Shown in pieces: positions 48,752 to 58,445 of a DNA stretch of 64,000 nucleotides. A program made the translations under genes and the position numbers. The notes below the pieces were generated by a model. That model saw nothing but the letters and a program-made list of their open reading frames with translations, had not been told where the DNA came from and made no database searches. The stretch comes from Archivesica marissinica. Lineage: Eukaryota; Mollusca; Bivalvia; Venerida; Vesicomyidae. The stretch's first letter is position 1, and each line of letters starts with the position of its first letter. The stretch spans positions 52,227,320 to 52,291,319 of the forward strand of contig CM026401.1 of the NCBI GenBank assembly GCA_014843695.1, given 5' to 3'.

Positions 48752-48921
48752 ATATATGAATAGAACATGCATTTAATTTAATAATATTTTATTGCAACTT
48801 TTTTCCACAGCATGTAAACACAATTTACATTTCACAATATCATTTCATCAATACAATCAAATGTACACATACATAAATCATAACAATTGTTCCTTACATA
48901 TATATGAATAGAACATGCATT
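48752..48921 (-). mobile_element. Short LINE-like 3' end with 22-bp target-site duplication
   Basis: A perfect 22-bp direct repeat (48752-48773 and 48900-48921) encloses 126 bp. Read on the minus strand this segment ends gcaataaaatattattaaat, a polyadenylation-type hexamer with an AT-rich tail. A similar ending, gcaataaaatattattac, is found on the plus strand at about 56858-56875. The long duplication, lack of inverted ends and A/T tail fit a severely 5'-truncated retrotransposed copy of a LINE or mRNA. Its source is unknown. Confidence 0.65.
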
Positions 48922-49270
48922 GTTCATAACATGACTATAACATAGTCGATCGGCTAGAATTATTGCTTATATTGGGGTAACTGATCTATCTGATAATCTT
49001 AATTTTAAGCAATATATATATTTCTTTGAATAAACATAGTTAAGTATAAATATTAGTACATAAATGTATGATTGAGGAGAAAGCAATCTGCTTGTATGGT
49101 TACCTCTTTCCTGAGAATCTTTGTAAAGTTCTAACTTCCCAACTGTAATAGATGTTTGGTCGGATTTCTTATTTTAGTTGACTTACATCGGGTATTATTT
49201 CAATTGTCATATGTTTCGAATGAATGGGTTTATTATATACTTGCATGTATATAAACCAGCAGCTTAGCAA
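48922..49270. other. No recognisable feature
   Basis: AT-rich low-copy DNA. Confidence 0.55.
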
Positions 49271-49508
49271 TATACAGGTTCGATCCCCTGTCTGACCCTA
49301 ATAAAATTAACAGTCTATCATATGGAACTTTAAACCTAGATCTCGCGCTGCTTTACACCGTGCACGTAAAAGAACCAGAGAAGACTCTGGAATGGGTCTC
49401 TGTCTGTATCATTGCATAATCCTCCAAAAATCTAAAATGACTAATCTCTTCAGGAGGCGTCGCTCATATGGGCAACCGGTAGCGACGATAAATAAACGTA
49501 AAACACAC
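49271..49508 (+). mobile_element. SINE-A, 5' truncated
   Basis: Starts at the B box (ggttcgatcccctgtctgac) and continues through the whole body to gggcaaccggtagcgacgat and aaataaacgtaaaac. The A box and anticodon arm are missing. Confidence 0.92.
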
Positions 49509-49872
49509 ATATACTAAATACACTCCCGTAAAAACTATTACGTGCGACAAGACGATAAAATATATTAAAACGAAACACACTTATTGTTTGCCATCACATA
49601 ATTGTGTTTCAAGTGCCGACACATGAAGATAAATATATTTTATAGTTTATCAAAGTACTTAAATACACGTAACGTCTTAATTACTAGGCATACTGTATGG
49701 ATTCATATTAACTAGCTCCTGTCTTAATTGGGAATAGTGTATGCCTTGTTTATGTACATGCCAGTCAATTACGCCGTATCCATAGAGATGTATTATAGAA
49801 CACAATGTATCCTATTTTAAGATTTACTTGTCTTCACCTTACGAAGCATATACATAGCAATAAAGAACGTAT
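49509..49872. other. No recognisable feature
   Basis: AT-rich spacer between oppositely oriented SINE-A copies. Confidence 0.55.
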
Positions 49873-50128
49873 GTTTTACGTTTATTTATCGTCGCTACCG
49901 GTTGCCCCATATGAGCGACGCCTACTGAAGAGATTAGTCATTTTAGATGTTTGGAGGATAGTGCAGTGATATAGATAGAGACCCATTCCAGAGTCACCTC
50001 TTGTTCGGTTCTTTTACGCGCACGGTGTAAAGCACCGACACGAGAACTCGGTTTTAAGTCCCATCTGAAATACTGTTAATATTATTACGGTTAGATGGGG
50101 GATCGAACCTGCGATCCTTGGATTCACA
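49873..50128 (-). mobile_element. SINE-A, truncated in the head
   Basis: Tail to B box is present on the minus strand (acgtttatttatcgtcgcta, gggggatcgaacctgcgatc). It ends at ccttggattc, within the anticodon arm. A small insertion (ttgttcgg) lies in the body near 50002. Confidence 0.9.
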
Positions 50129-50349
50129 ATAACACAGAACATCGTTGATACGTAATTATATATAAGTATGTATGCATGCATTGTAGTTATACAAAGTCAC
50201 TCTATATTGGTGTAACAATGGTTTGCATTTTGGGCCTACCTAATCAAAGTTTTGAAGTTTTATATTTAAAAAGATACTGATGAATCACGCCTTACGCTAC
50301 ATACACTGAAACCTAGTATTTAGTACAGTGGTATAATAATGTAGCTACA

Positions 50350-50576
50350 TTAACACTTTCAACACCACATGCCCTCTCAATGGGCTTACAAAAGTGTAGA
50401 TCTATATGAGCCGGCTCATCAGGATCTGCACGTTTTGCCAGTAATATTACTATTTTTGGACAACAATTACCCATTTTGATAAATGAACTTGTCCAACTAT
50501 AATTTTCTTATTAATGTATTGGTCTGAAAATAGCATGCACCAGTCCATGTCAGTTACTTAGTGTTGAATGGGTTAA
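50350..50576. mobile_element. TTAA-flanked MITE, copy 1 (piggyBac-like)
   Basis: Bounded by TTAA at 50350-50353 and 50573-50576. The right end gtgttgaatggg, reversed, is cccattcaacac, resembling the left end cactttcaacac. A second copy with the intact left end cccatttcaacac is at 52212-52451. TTAA targets with termini starting CCC are typical of piggyBac elements. No coding capacity. Confidence 0.65.
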
Positions 50577-50699
50577 AGTCGCTTATTATTTTAATTAGAG
50601 TCCGATATTTGGACAAGCCATTATTTACAGAAAGAAAGCTACTAGTATATTTATGTTGCACCACTTGTGGAACATATATCATCAATCTAGGGTGCATAT

Positions 50700-50977
50700 C
50701 GCGGAACACGTGATAGTGAAGTAGTGTGGCTCTCGCTTCAGGTGCGAAAGGCCTGGAGTTCGCACCAAGCTGTAGCCGTTACGATTGTACCCATTGTACA
50801 AGCCATTATTTACAGGAAGAAAGCGTGTGTGCCTTTCAGCAAGGCATTTAAATTCCATATGACCTCTTCTCTATCGCTCGTGGCGATGGATTTCATCAGG
50901 TAATGAGGTCTCGAGAGTGATTAATATAAGTTGTAGAAACTTGTTTTGCAATCGAGCTAAACTAAATTTGTATAAAC
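50700..50977 (+). mobile_element. SINE-D with an internal copy of its own flank
   Basis: Head with loop ttcaggt (CAG, Leu-like) in ctctcgcttcaggtgcgaa, then gccgttacgattgtaccc, gcaaggcatttaaattcc, cgtggcgatggatttcatca and the gagtgattaatataagttgt tail. Between the attgtaccc and gcaaggc landmarks there is an extra segment. Part of it (50798-50824) repeats the upstream flank at 50613-50639 with one mismatch. Confidence 0.82.
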
Positions 50978-51282
50978 TAAGTGCATACATGCCTCTCTTA
51001 ATATAGATACGAGAGACAGTTTGCTAATATCATGTTCGCGATCATAGAGACCAATGCGAGTGTCCTTTAAAAAAAAGTGATTTAAGAACATTATTGTCTT
51101 GTGTACAGAGAAACATAGCTACGTAGATAGCTAGCTGAACGAATCAAATACTATTCTAATCAAAATAAGACAGTATTTTTATTATTATATATTTAATAAT
51201 GTCTTCCTTTGAATGTTGTTTGTTTGTTTGTGTGTTTGTGTTTGTCGCATGCATCAGCACCATTTTGGAATATATATCGCCG

Positions 51283-51435
51283 GCTGGCAATTTATCGTAA
51301 CAACACCTATCCTGAGCAGGCTCCAGTACTTGGTACACCAACTGCCAACTGTTTCATATAAATGAAACACGACCTGAGCGGGGCTCGATCCCGTAACCAT
51401 CAGCGATGATAGGTTAGCCACACTCGATCACGAGG
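51283..51435 (-). mobile_element. SINE-G fragment
   Basis: Shares acaacacctatcctgagcag, gctccagtacttggtacacc, gctcgatcccgtaaccatca and gatgataggtta with the SINE-G copies at 14566 and 63370. The internal unit that forms the 37-bp array is reduced here to one partial copy. Confidence 0.8.
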
Positions 51436-51529
51436 AGGACTTGAATGTATTACAAAATAACAACTATCTAGGAGCTATTGAGTCATTTTGTACATGAATA
51501 CGATTAAATGAAAAAAGTAGTCTGTGTGC

Positions 51530-51968
51530 CCATTTAACATCATATAATTGGAAATGTGAGCATATAACACCATTTAACATCATATAATTGGAAATATGAG
51601 CATATAACACCATTTAACATCATATAATTGGAAATGTGAGCATATAACACCATTTAACACCATATAATTGGAAATATGAGCATATAGCACCATTTAACAT
51701 CATATAATTGGAAATATGAGCATATAACACCATTTAACACCATATAATTGGAAATATGAGCATATAACAACATTTAACATCATATAATTGGAAATATGAG
51801 CATATAACATCATTTAACATCATATAATTGGAAATATGAGCATATAACACCATTTAACATCATATAATTGGAAATATGAGCATATAACACCATTTAACAT
51901 CATATAATTGGAAATATGAGCATATAACACCATTTAACATCATATAATTGGAAATATGAGCATATAAA
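51530..51968 (+). repeat. 40-bp AT-rich minisatellite
   Basis: About 11 near-identical units of catttaacatcatataattg, gaaatatgagcatataacac, flanked by low-copy DNA. Unrelated in sequence to the 40-bp array at 44561. Confidence 0.96.
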
Positions 51969-52211
51969 TGCTGAAAAACATATGAAAATCGCATTTCAAA
52001 TAAAGCAGGAAAGTGGATTTGAAAACTTGACATTTTGTTTAAATGGCTGCTGTTTTGAATATTTGTGAGTAGCTATGACGTCATAGGTACATACATACAT
52101 ATGTACTTCCGGTTAGCCACACTAACGAAAACATTTACAATTATCAAACAAACAAGCATACATCTATGTAAGCATGTAACTACACACTATCCGTTTGAAA
52201 GAAATGCTAAA
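51969..52211. other. Low-copy spacer
   Basis: No feature recognised. Confidence 0.5.
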
Positions 52212-52451
52212 TTACCCATTTCAACACTACATACCTCTAAATAGGCTTACACAAAACAGTGTAGATCAAGATAACCCGGCTCGTGACGAGCTGTCTCACC
52301 AGGATATGTACCTTTTGCAAATCATCACTATTTTTGGATAAAATTACCCATTCTGACAAATGAACTGGTTCAAATGTAATTTTCTTATTAATGTATTGGT
52401 CTAAGAATACCACGGACCAGTCTATGTTAGTTACTTGGTGTTGAATGTATT
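52212..52451. mobile_element. TTAA-type MITE, copy 2
   Basis: Same family and orientation as 50350-50576. Shared segments include ttttcttattaatgtattgg, actatttttgga and the cccatttcaacac / ttggtgttgaat ends. The flanking TTAA is eroded (atta on the left, lost on the right). Confidence 0.7.
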
Positions 52452-52850
52452 TGTGTTGATAACATGGGTATTCTTCTATTTTTATATAAAAACGTGATGT
52501 GTCTTGAATAATCCAAGATGGCCGCCTCCATAATTTCCTATTTCAGATGATCAACGTGTCATAACTTCTGTATTTGCAGCGCGATTTTCAAATTTCTTCC
52601 GCCGCATTTAATGTTTATTTATCAACATGAATCGTGTTGGTGGTTTTCGCGGGTCTCTGTTATAAGGAAGGTGCGTAGGTAGTTAAATTCCACCCCCATG
52701 TTTTCATCCAATTCCACAAACATCCTGTGTTTGTCAGTTGCTCACTATACAACACATAACAACATTGATTGGTCAGTCCTTATACATGTAGACTACATAA
52801 ATGTTTATGCATATAGCTCTTACCCAGTTATTTAATATATTACATCAGGA
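52452..52850. other. No recognisable feature
   Basis: Low-copy DNA ending at a GT microsatellite. Confidence 0.55.
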
Positions 52851-52876
52851 GTGTGTGTGTGTGTGTGTGTGTGTGT
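52851..52876 (+). repeat. (GT)13 microsatellite
   Basis: Uninterrupted gt run that abuts the tail end of the SINE-A that follows. The CA run at the end of the SINE-A at 38693 is in the equivalent position, so the microsatellite probably grew from the SINE tail. Confidence 0.95.
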
Positions 52877-53148
52877 TACGTTTATTTATTGTCGCTACCG
52901 GTTGCCCATATGAGCGACGCCTCCTGAAGAAATTAGTCATTTGAGATAGAGGATAGTGCAAGACAGAGAGGCATTACAGAGTCTCCTCTGGTTCTTTTAC
53001 GTGCACGGTGTAAAGCACCGACACGAGACCTCGGTTTAAAATCCCATCTGAAAGACTGTTAGTTTTATTAGGGCCAGACGGGGGATCGAACCTGTGATCC
53101 CTGGATTACCAGTCCAGCGTGTTACCACTGGACTACAGATCCGTCTGT
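52876..53148 (-). mobile_element. SINE-A, full length, minus strand
   Basis: Tail acgtttatttattgtcgcta, body agtctcctctggttctttta and cacgagacctcgg, head ggggatcgaacctgtgatcc, minus-strand loop ctggtaa (GGT) and A-box region ttaccactggactac. Part of the middle body is deleted (gatagaggatagtgcaag). Confidence 0.93.
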
Positions 53149-53181
53149 AGTAATCAGCAGATGGCGTGCTATATTTTATAA

Positions 53182-53378
53182 AAGTAAAGTAAAAGTAAAG
53201 TGTTTGTTTATTATAGTGTCACCCCTATTTAAAGGGCCAGTCATTTCTGACTTATGAGACACCTCTTTTTTATGAACATCAGTACTTCCCGAATCCTATG
53301 CTTGTGTGCCAGACGTCAGGCTGGTAGGCAATCGGTAACCATTATTTAACTAGCTGGCGGCTCACCAACCGGCCATAT
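53182..53378 (-). mobile_element. SINE-E, headless minus-strand copy
   Basis: The minus strand reads tatggccggttggtgagccg, ccagctagttaaataatgg, cataggattcgggaag, gtgtctcataagtcagaaat and the tail ataaacaaacactttac. It lies 34 bp from the SINE-A before it, in the same orientation. The tRNA-Arg-like head is missing. Confidence 0.85.
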
Positions 53379-53731
53379 ATTGTATATAGTGTTGTATATT
53401 ATATATAGTATTGCATATAGTATATATTGTACAATATTTATATAGTGTACTTTCCACTGAATTATTAGTAAGCAATGCAATAGCATATTTTATTTGAAAT
53501 AACAAAAACAAAAATAATAGAATTATATCAGTGTGATATAATGACTTATTGTGAAAGTTCACTGCTTGGAAACAGTGATATAACACCGTTTGCAGTTTGA
53601 AATACCGTAAACGTCAACACTACAATGTAATATGATGTCATCAAAATCCGAAATTCTAGCGTCAGTTAGCATATGGTGAATATTTTCTGTGTTCAAAAAT
53701 ACTTTCCATCTTAAAATAAAGAAGAATATGT
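53379..53731. other. AT-rich low-copy spacer
   Basis: TA-rich start (tatatagtgttgtatatta), then nothing recognised. Confidence 0.5.
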
Positions 53732-53775
53732 AATCGTTTTAAAGTGACACTACATCCATTCAGTGAATAATCGTT

Positions 53776-54303
53776 TTAAAGCGACACTACATTCATTCAG
53801 TGAAAAAGAAGCAAATTTCTACAGAATGTAGATTGATATTTTATGGTATTTTTCCCTTCCAAATATCTGCCACATATTCTGAGTATTTTAACTAATAAAC
53901 AAACGTCGCATAAAATAATGTAAATAGCGTCAACAGCCACGCGTAATGTTCAACGCCCGTGTCCTGAATAACAACATTTATTGTACAAATTTACCGTTAT
54001 ATCTCACCTTTTGTGCCTATATATATTTTATTTTTAGACCACCAGTCTGACTGAAATTTTCTCTAAGCGATTGTAACACCTACTATAGACTCCAATAATA
54101 AACACAGGTCAATTCAGGAGCGTGGCTGACCGTTATATGAAATCATACGTTCACGTTTGAGAGTTCGTAGACCACAAAAAAACAGTGTTTTTTTGTATTG
54201 AAAGTTTTAAGTGTTCAAATAATTTCGGAAGAATTTGTAGTAGCAATGCTATTTATACGTAAAAAGACATTTAGTTGGCATTTTCGATGTAATGTCGCTT
54301 TAA
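53776..54303. mobile_element. MITE with TTAA-type ends
   Basis: The left end ttaaagcgacactacat (from 53776) is matched by the reverse complement of the right end, ttaaagcgacattacat (ending 54303), and each carries an outer TTAA. The left end is tandemly duplicated with a 37-bp period (53732 and 53769), so there are two left termini. The interior has no open frame of note. Confidence 0.65.
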
Positions 54304-54371
54304 GTGTAATATCATGAACACAGTGGGTTATCATGATAGCGCCACGTTGAGGATTTTAAATATTGTGTTTA

Positions 54372-54556
54372 TTAAAGTTTATACTTTATTTATTTTACAA
54401 TGATTGGGAAGCAGGTTCTAACAACTTATATTAATCACTCTCATTGGCGCGGATGAAAGCGTATATGTGGTCATTCGTGTGGGAGGAAACCGGAGTACCC
54501 GGAGAAAACCCACCTGTCCGACCTGACGACCACCGTACCATCTCACATACGTCCGT
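54372..54556 (-). mobile_element. SINE-C, minus strand, 5' truncated
   Basis: Tail and body as in the other copies (acaacttatattaatcactc, ggcgcggatgaaagcgtata, gtgggaggaaaccggagtac, accaccgtaccatctcacat). The head is missing. A short plus-oriented SINE-C scrap (tccaacacgaatggc, gctttcatccgcgc) follows at about 54600-54640. Confidence 0.87.
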
Positions 54557-54825
54557 GTGTTTATTAGTGTAAGATAGGATTTCATTTCATCGCGTGATCG
54601 TCCAACACGAATGGCAGCATGGACGCTTTCATCCGCGCATTCCACCATGGAAGCTCCACTGCTCGTAGATACCAGTAGCCGGCGCTTTCTTCACTGTGTG
54701 CTTTTTTTATTTGAACATGACGCATTCAGAAGAAGTCGTTTTATGGAGGGTTGTAACTTTAAGAAAACGCCCTAATCTCAGAAGCATTCATTGTTCATTT
54801 ACAAGCCCAGTGTCAGCTGTCCGAT

Positions 54826-54998
54826 TAGCGCAATGGTTAGCGCGCTCGCTTCTCACCAATGCAACCCGGTTCGATCCTCGAACTGGGAAGCATGTGAGAT
54901 GGTACAGTAGTCGCCATATCGGACAGGTGGGTTTTCTCCGGGTACTCCCACACGAATGACCACATACGTGTTAAAACTGCTTCGCAATCGTTGTGAAA
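54826..54998 (+). mobile_element. SINE-C with preserved tRNA-like head
   Basis: The best SINE-C head in the window: A box tagcgcaatggttagcgcg, loop ttctcac (CTC, Glu-like, with a weak stem), B box ggttcgatcctc. The body is shortened after gggtactcccacacgaatga, and the tail retains cttcgcaatcgttg. There is no complementary acceptor stem, so it is not a tRNA gene. Confidence 0.88.
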
Positions 54999-55444
54999 AG
55001 TCACTGTTAAAGTGGCACCCTTTCCACCGTTCCTTGTGTTTCTGTCAAAACGGTCTCTTAATCTATTTGACTGTTGTTTTTAATTTGCACTTCCGCAGCG
55101 TTGGCCATGCCGTTTTTGGTTTTGTTTAACTGTGTGTATGTGATCCGGTACATTCGTATAGAAATTAATCGTTTTGAACACGATACCATTTATTTGTGAC
55201 GTTTTCCTATTAACATGGGATATATAATCTAAACCAATATCAGCTCAGAGATAAATGAAATCACTAAAACATGCTCATATATCGACGAAATATGTTGTTT
55301 GGTGCTGTGATACTCTCAGAACGTATATTACGTTAGATAATTACAAAGTGCTATTTGGTACACATAAATATGCACCATGCACAATTACATGAAGATACAA
55401 GCACACGGAGGTACAAACGCAATGCCGCCCTACCATTATGTTTT
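54999..55444. other. No recognisable feature
   Basis: Low-copy DNA. Confidence 0.5.
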
Positions 55445-55600
55445 GGAGGTTGCTCCGTGACCTAGTGGTTAAGGCGTCCGCATACGGAGCGGGATGTCGA
55501 AGAATCGCATCTGAAGCCGTTTGGGATGGGAGATCAAATTCTTCACATATGGATTTGCAGTATCCATGTTAACCACTGAACCAAAGACTCGTCATTTTTG
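55445..55600 (+). mobile_element. tRNA-Arg-like head facing a second tRNA-like fragment
   Basis: Plus strand 55450-55520: ccgtgacctagtggttaagg, then stem tccgc / gcggg (55477-55493) with loop atacgga (ACG), related to the SINE-E head. At about 55538-55598, on the minus strand, ggttcagtggttaacatgga with loop actgcaa forms another tRNA-like 5' half. The two point towards each other. Confidence 0.6.
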
Positions 55601-55771
55601 AATCATTATTTGTTTAGTCGCTACCGTAAATTATATATCTATGAAAATATCTATTTTGCTTGATCACAAATGATTTCTTTTTAAACACGAGTATATTGAT
55701 AATCTATCTTCATTTCATTATCACATGCTGGCTTACAACCACATTACCTAGACAACAATTAACATCCTCTG

Positions 55772-56042
55772 ACAAACGGATATGTAGTCCAGTGGTTAAC
55801 ACGTTGGACTGGTAATCCATGGGGATCGCAGGTTCGACCCCCGTCTGACCCTAATAAAAGAGGTCTCGTGATGGGTCTCGTGTTGTTGCATTACACCGTG
55901 CACGTAAAAGAACCAGATGAGTGTCTAGGTCTATGTCTGTATTATTGCACTATCCTCCAAAAATCTAAAATGACTAATCTCTTCAGGAGGCGTCGCTCAT
56001 ATGGGCAACGGATGGCGACTATAAATAACCGTTGAACACACG
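55772..56042 (+). mobile_element. SINE-A with perfect 16-bp target-site duplication
   Basis: caattaacatcctctg lies at 55756-55771 and at 56043-56058, immediately outside the element. Head: A box tagtccagtggttaac, loop ctggtaa (GGT), B box ggttcgacccc. The body has a deletion between cctaataaaag and aggtctcgtg. The tail is gggcaacggatggcgac. This is the clearest single insertion event in the window. Confidence 0.96.
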
Positions 56043-56058
56043 CAATTAACATCCTCTG

Positions 56059-57060
56059 TTTTACCATGATTGCAATTATCAACTTTAGGTCTATACATAT
56101 GTATCACCAGAAATGAGTCAGACATTGACAAAGAGGAGTACACCAAACACATTTGATAGAAAATAGGATCTTACACTAGTGGTGAGTTCATACCATATTT
56201 AATGGAACTCGTTTTGGAATATTAGGCATTCAAGCCTTTTCGCGAGCTTAACAGCAAACATCCAAAACGAGATGTGCACGTGAATAAGTACAGGAAGGCT
56301 TCGCTGTTTTTACATGTCCTGTGGATCGAACCGTTGCATGGGATCCCTGCTTAAGTCCACGCCCCCTTTGTCGATATTATTTTCCTAGGGTTGACAATGT
56401 CCTATGAGATACTCGTTGCCATGCAATTTCATATAATATATAATGATGATGTGTGGATTCGATTAGCCTTGCCAACGCAGAGCATATGGATGAACATTCT
56501 AATTAAGTGTTAGGCACCGTCGATTATCCGAGAATCAATGATGAATAGTTGTAGTGTGTCTAGTTGAATGGTTGTCCTGAAGTATCTGGTGATGATACTT
56601 GACAACCGGAGGAGGCATATGCTTCCTTTACATGGAAATACGTTATAGTCTTTCCGAAAATGATCCCTTTTGTGGCCACACCCACACATGGTGGGCAGGG
56701 CTGTAAATAATGTTGTCATAACGTGTAGCCCAACCCATTTGCTTTTTTCCCCCCAGATTAGCATACAGCAATAATAATAAATCCTAATATAATTTCATAT
56801 TGATTTCTACGTATTTCTTTGTGTGTATAATTGTATTGTAATGTAAGGAAACAAATGCAATAAAATATTATTACAATAAACATGGTGGCCCTACTATAAT
56901 GTTACGGTACCGTCTATAATATGTGTACTATATGTTGCGCCATATTAGTCACGTGATACTTCTGTCATGTGACGCTCTAGTCACGTGGTATGCGTGATTG
57001 TGATAGTTTCTTCATAGTGTATTCCGACGTTTAATAATTTATGAGAAAGAAAAATGCGTT
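56059..57060. other. Low-copy DNA, no recognised gene
   Basis: The minus frame at 56510-56764 (84 codons) shows no known domain. AATAAA hexamers occur near 56777 and 56860, the latter in gcaataaaatattattac, like the LINE-type tail at 48774. Confidence 0.45.
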
Positions 57061-57248
57061 TTAATTTCCTGTACAATACGCTTTTGTATGCAGGGACAAA
57101 TACGGTCGGAGATGAGTATGACGCCATAGGCATTGTGGTTGATTAAACGTCTCCACAATAGTTTGGATGTTCATGTATAATGACTTTGCGTGGATGAGAA
57201 GATCGTCAGATGGCTCTCCAGTCAGCATGTAAGGCGAGTTCGTGAGTC
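57061..57248 (-). CDS. Candidate terminal exon, unknown protein
   Basis: On the minus strand a pyrimidine-rich gattcttttccatag ends at 57249 in an AG. It is followed by an open stretch of about 61 codons to a TAA at 57061-57063. It reads LTNSPYMLTGEPSDDLLIHA, then KSLYMNIQTIVETFNQP and onward. The composition looks protein-like and the acceptor is plausible (codon split after one base). I do not recognise the family, see no matching upstream exon, and cannot exclude a decayed transposon. Confidence 0.22.
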
Positions 57249-57759
57249 CTATGGAAAAGAATCAACACATATTGAATATATCAGACAAGATGTTAGTTTG
57301 TGTTGACTATTGGATCATATTAGTTTCAATCTGTGCATGCTAGCTGGACTTTGCCTTGCTTCATAGACTCGGTAGTGCTGCTCATAACTGGGGTTTAAAC
57401 GACGTTTTTACACAAACAATACGCTCTGTGTAATTACGGATTGATGGACCATTTTAAGACGCCCGTGCCTCGTCTATAATACACAGACAATGCACCTACC
57501 TGAATAAATTAGACCAATAATTTGGAGAAAATGGTATAAATGTTGAAAAATAGACATTATGTTCTCGATTCAAATTTGTTCAGATTTACATATTAATTAA
57601 ATTTTGTTTTTAGCAAAGAGAATAATTCCAAGCCGCTACCATGATTAAAACACCAATATCACTACACCATGTGAATGTCATGTGGAGTTAAAACTAAGGA
57701 AATTGAACATAGGCGGATCTAGCTGGATAAATGTGTATTGGCCAGTAGGTGTGCGAGCA
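57249..57759. other. No recognisable feature
   Basis: AT-rich low-copy DNA. Confidence 0.5.
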
Positions 57760-57849
57760 ATAGTGCTATATACTTCGCCACATATACAAATAGTGCTATA
57801 TACTTCGCCACATATACAAATAGTGCTATATACTTCGCCACATATACAA
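57760..57849 (+). repeat. Three 30-bp tandem units
   Basis: atagtgctatatacttcgcc, acatatacaa, three identical copies. The short frames crossing it on both strands owe their length to this repeat. Confidence 0.95.
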
Positions 57850-58073
57850 AGTGGACTTTCAAGTGTTCGCCTCATGTATTGCAGTGTGTTCTCAATCTGG
57901 TTTATTTATTGCATGTTACACTAATTGGTATCCTTTCCATTTGTCAAAGGCGGTCACGTGTTGACCCTACATGGAATTGTGGGGGTCAGTAAATGTATCA
58001 TGTAAGGTCAGTAGATACAATGGCTGCTTTCAAAATTTTAAACATGTTTAATTGTGTTCTGGACTTACTTTAG

Positions 58074-58310
58074 ACAAATAAAACGGCATCAGAGTTCTAG
58101 TTCCCCATCAGTAACGGAACCACTTCTATTTGCCGCATCAATTCCCACTGACAGCAGTAACATAAATGTCAAGGTCGACGAACATGGAAGCATTGGAAGT
58201 TTACATACCGAAACGATACTAACAGCTTCTTCTTGCCAGCAGTCATCCTCTAACTTTACATTTTGACGCCGATTTATTTGATATGTTAAGGAAACAAATA
58301 AAATATTTTC
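58074..58310 (+). CDS. Candidate 3'-terminal exon with polyadenylation signal
   Basis: After tgtgttctggacttacttta and an AG at 58072-58073, an open frame of about 64 codons runs to TGA at 58264-58266. AATAAA follows at 58297-58302. The peptide is Ser/Thr-rich and hydrophilic (QIKRHQSSSSPSVTEPLL near the start, SSCQQSSSNFTF at the end), like a cytoplasmic tail. Acceptor, stop and poly(A) signal in this order suggest a last exon, but no upstream exon or family is recognised, so chance is possible. Confidence 0.28.
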
Positions 58311-58347
58311 AAATTCTGAATTGATACAATAATTCCATTTTTTTTTA

Positions 58348-58445
58348 ATTAAAGGTGGTCGATGCACCCCAGTGGTTTCGAACCTACAGCGGTAAGGGGA
58401 ACGTGATTTGAAGCCAACAGTCTTAACTAATCGGCACAGAGGCCC
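58348..58445 (-). mobile_element. tRNA-like head with long variable region (family F), copy 2
   Basis: Minus strand: gccgattagttaagactgtt (A-box region), loop cttcaaa (58407-58413), variable region gttccccttaccgctg, B box ggttcgaaacc. The same loop occurs at 10768-10774. Confidence 0.65.
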
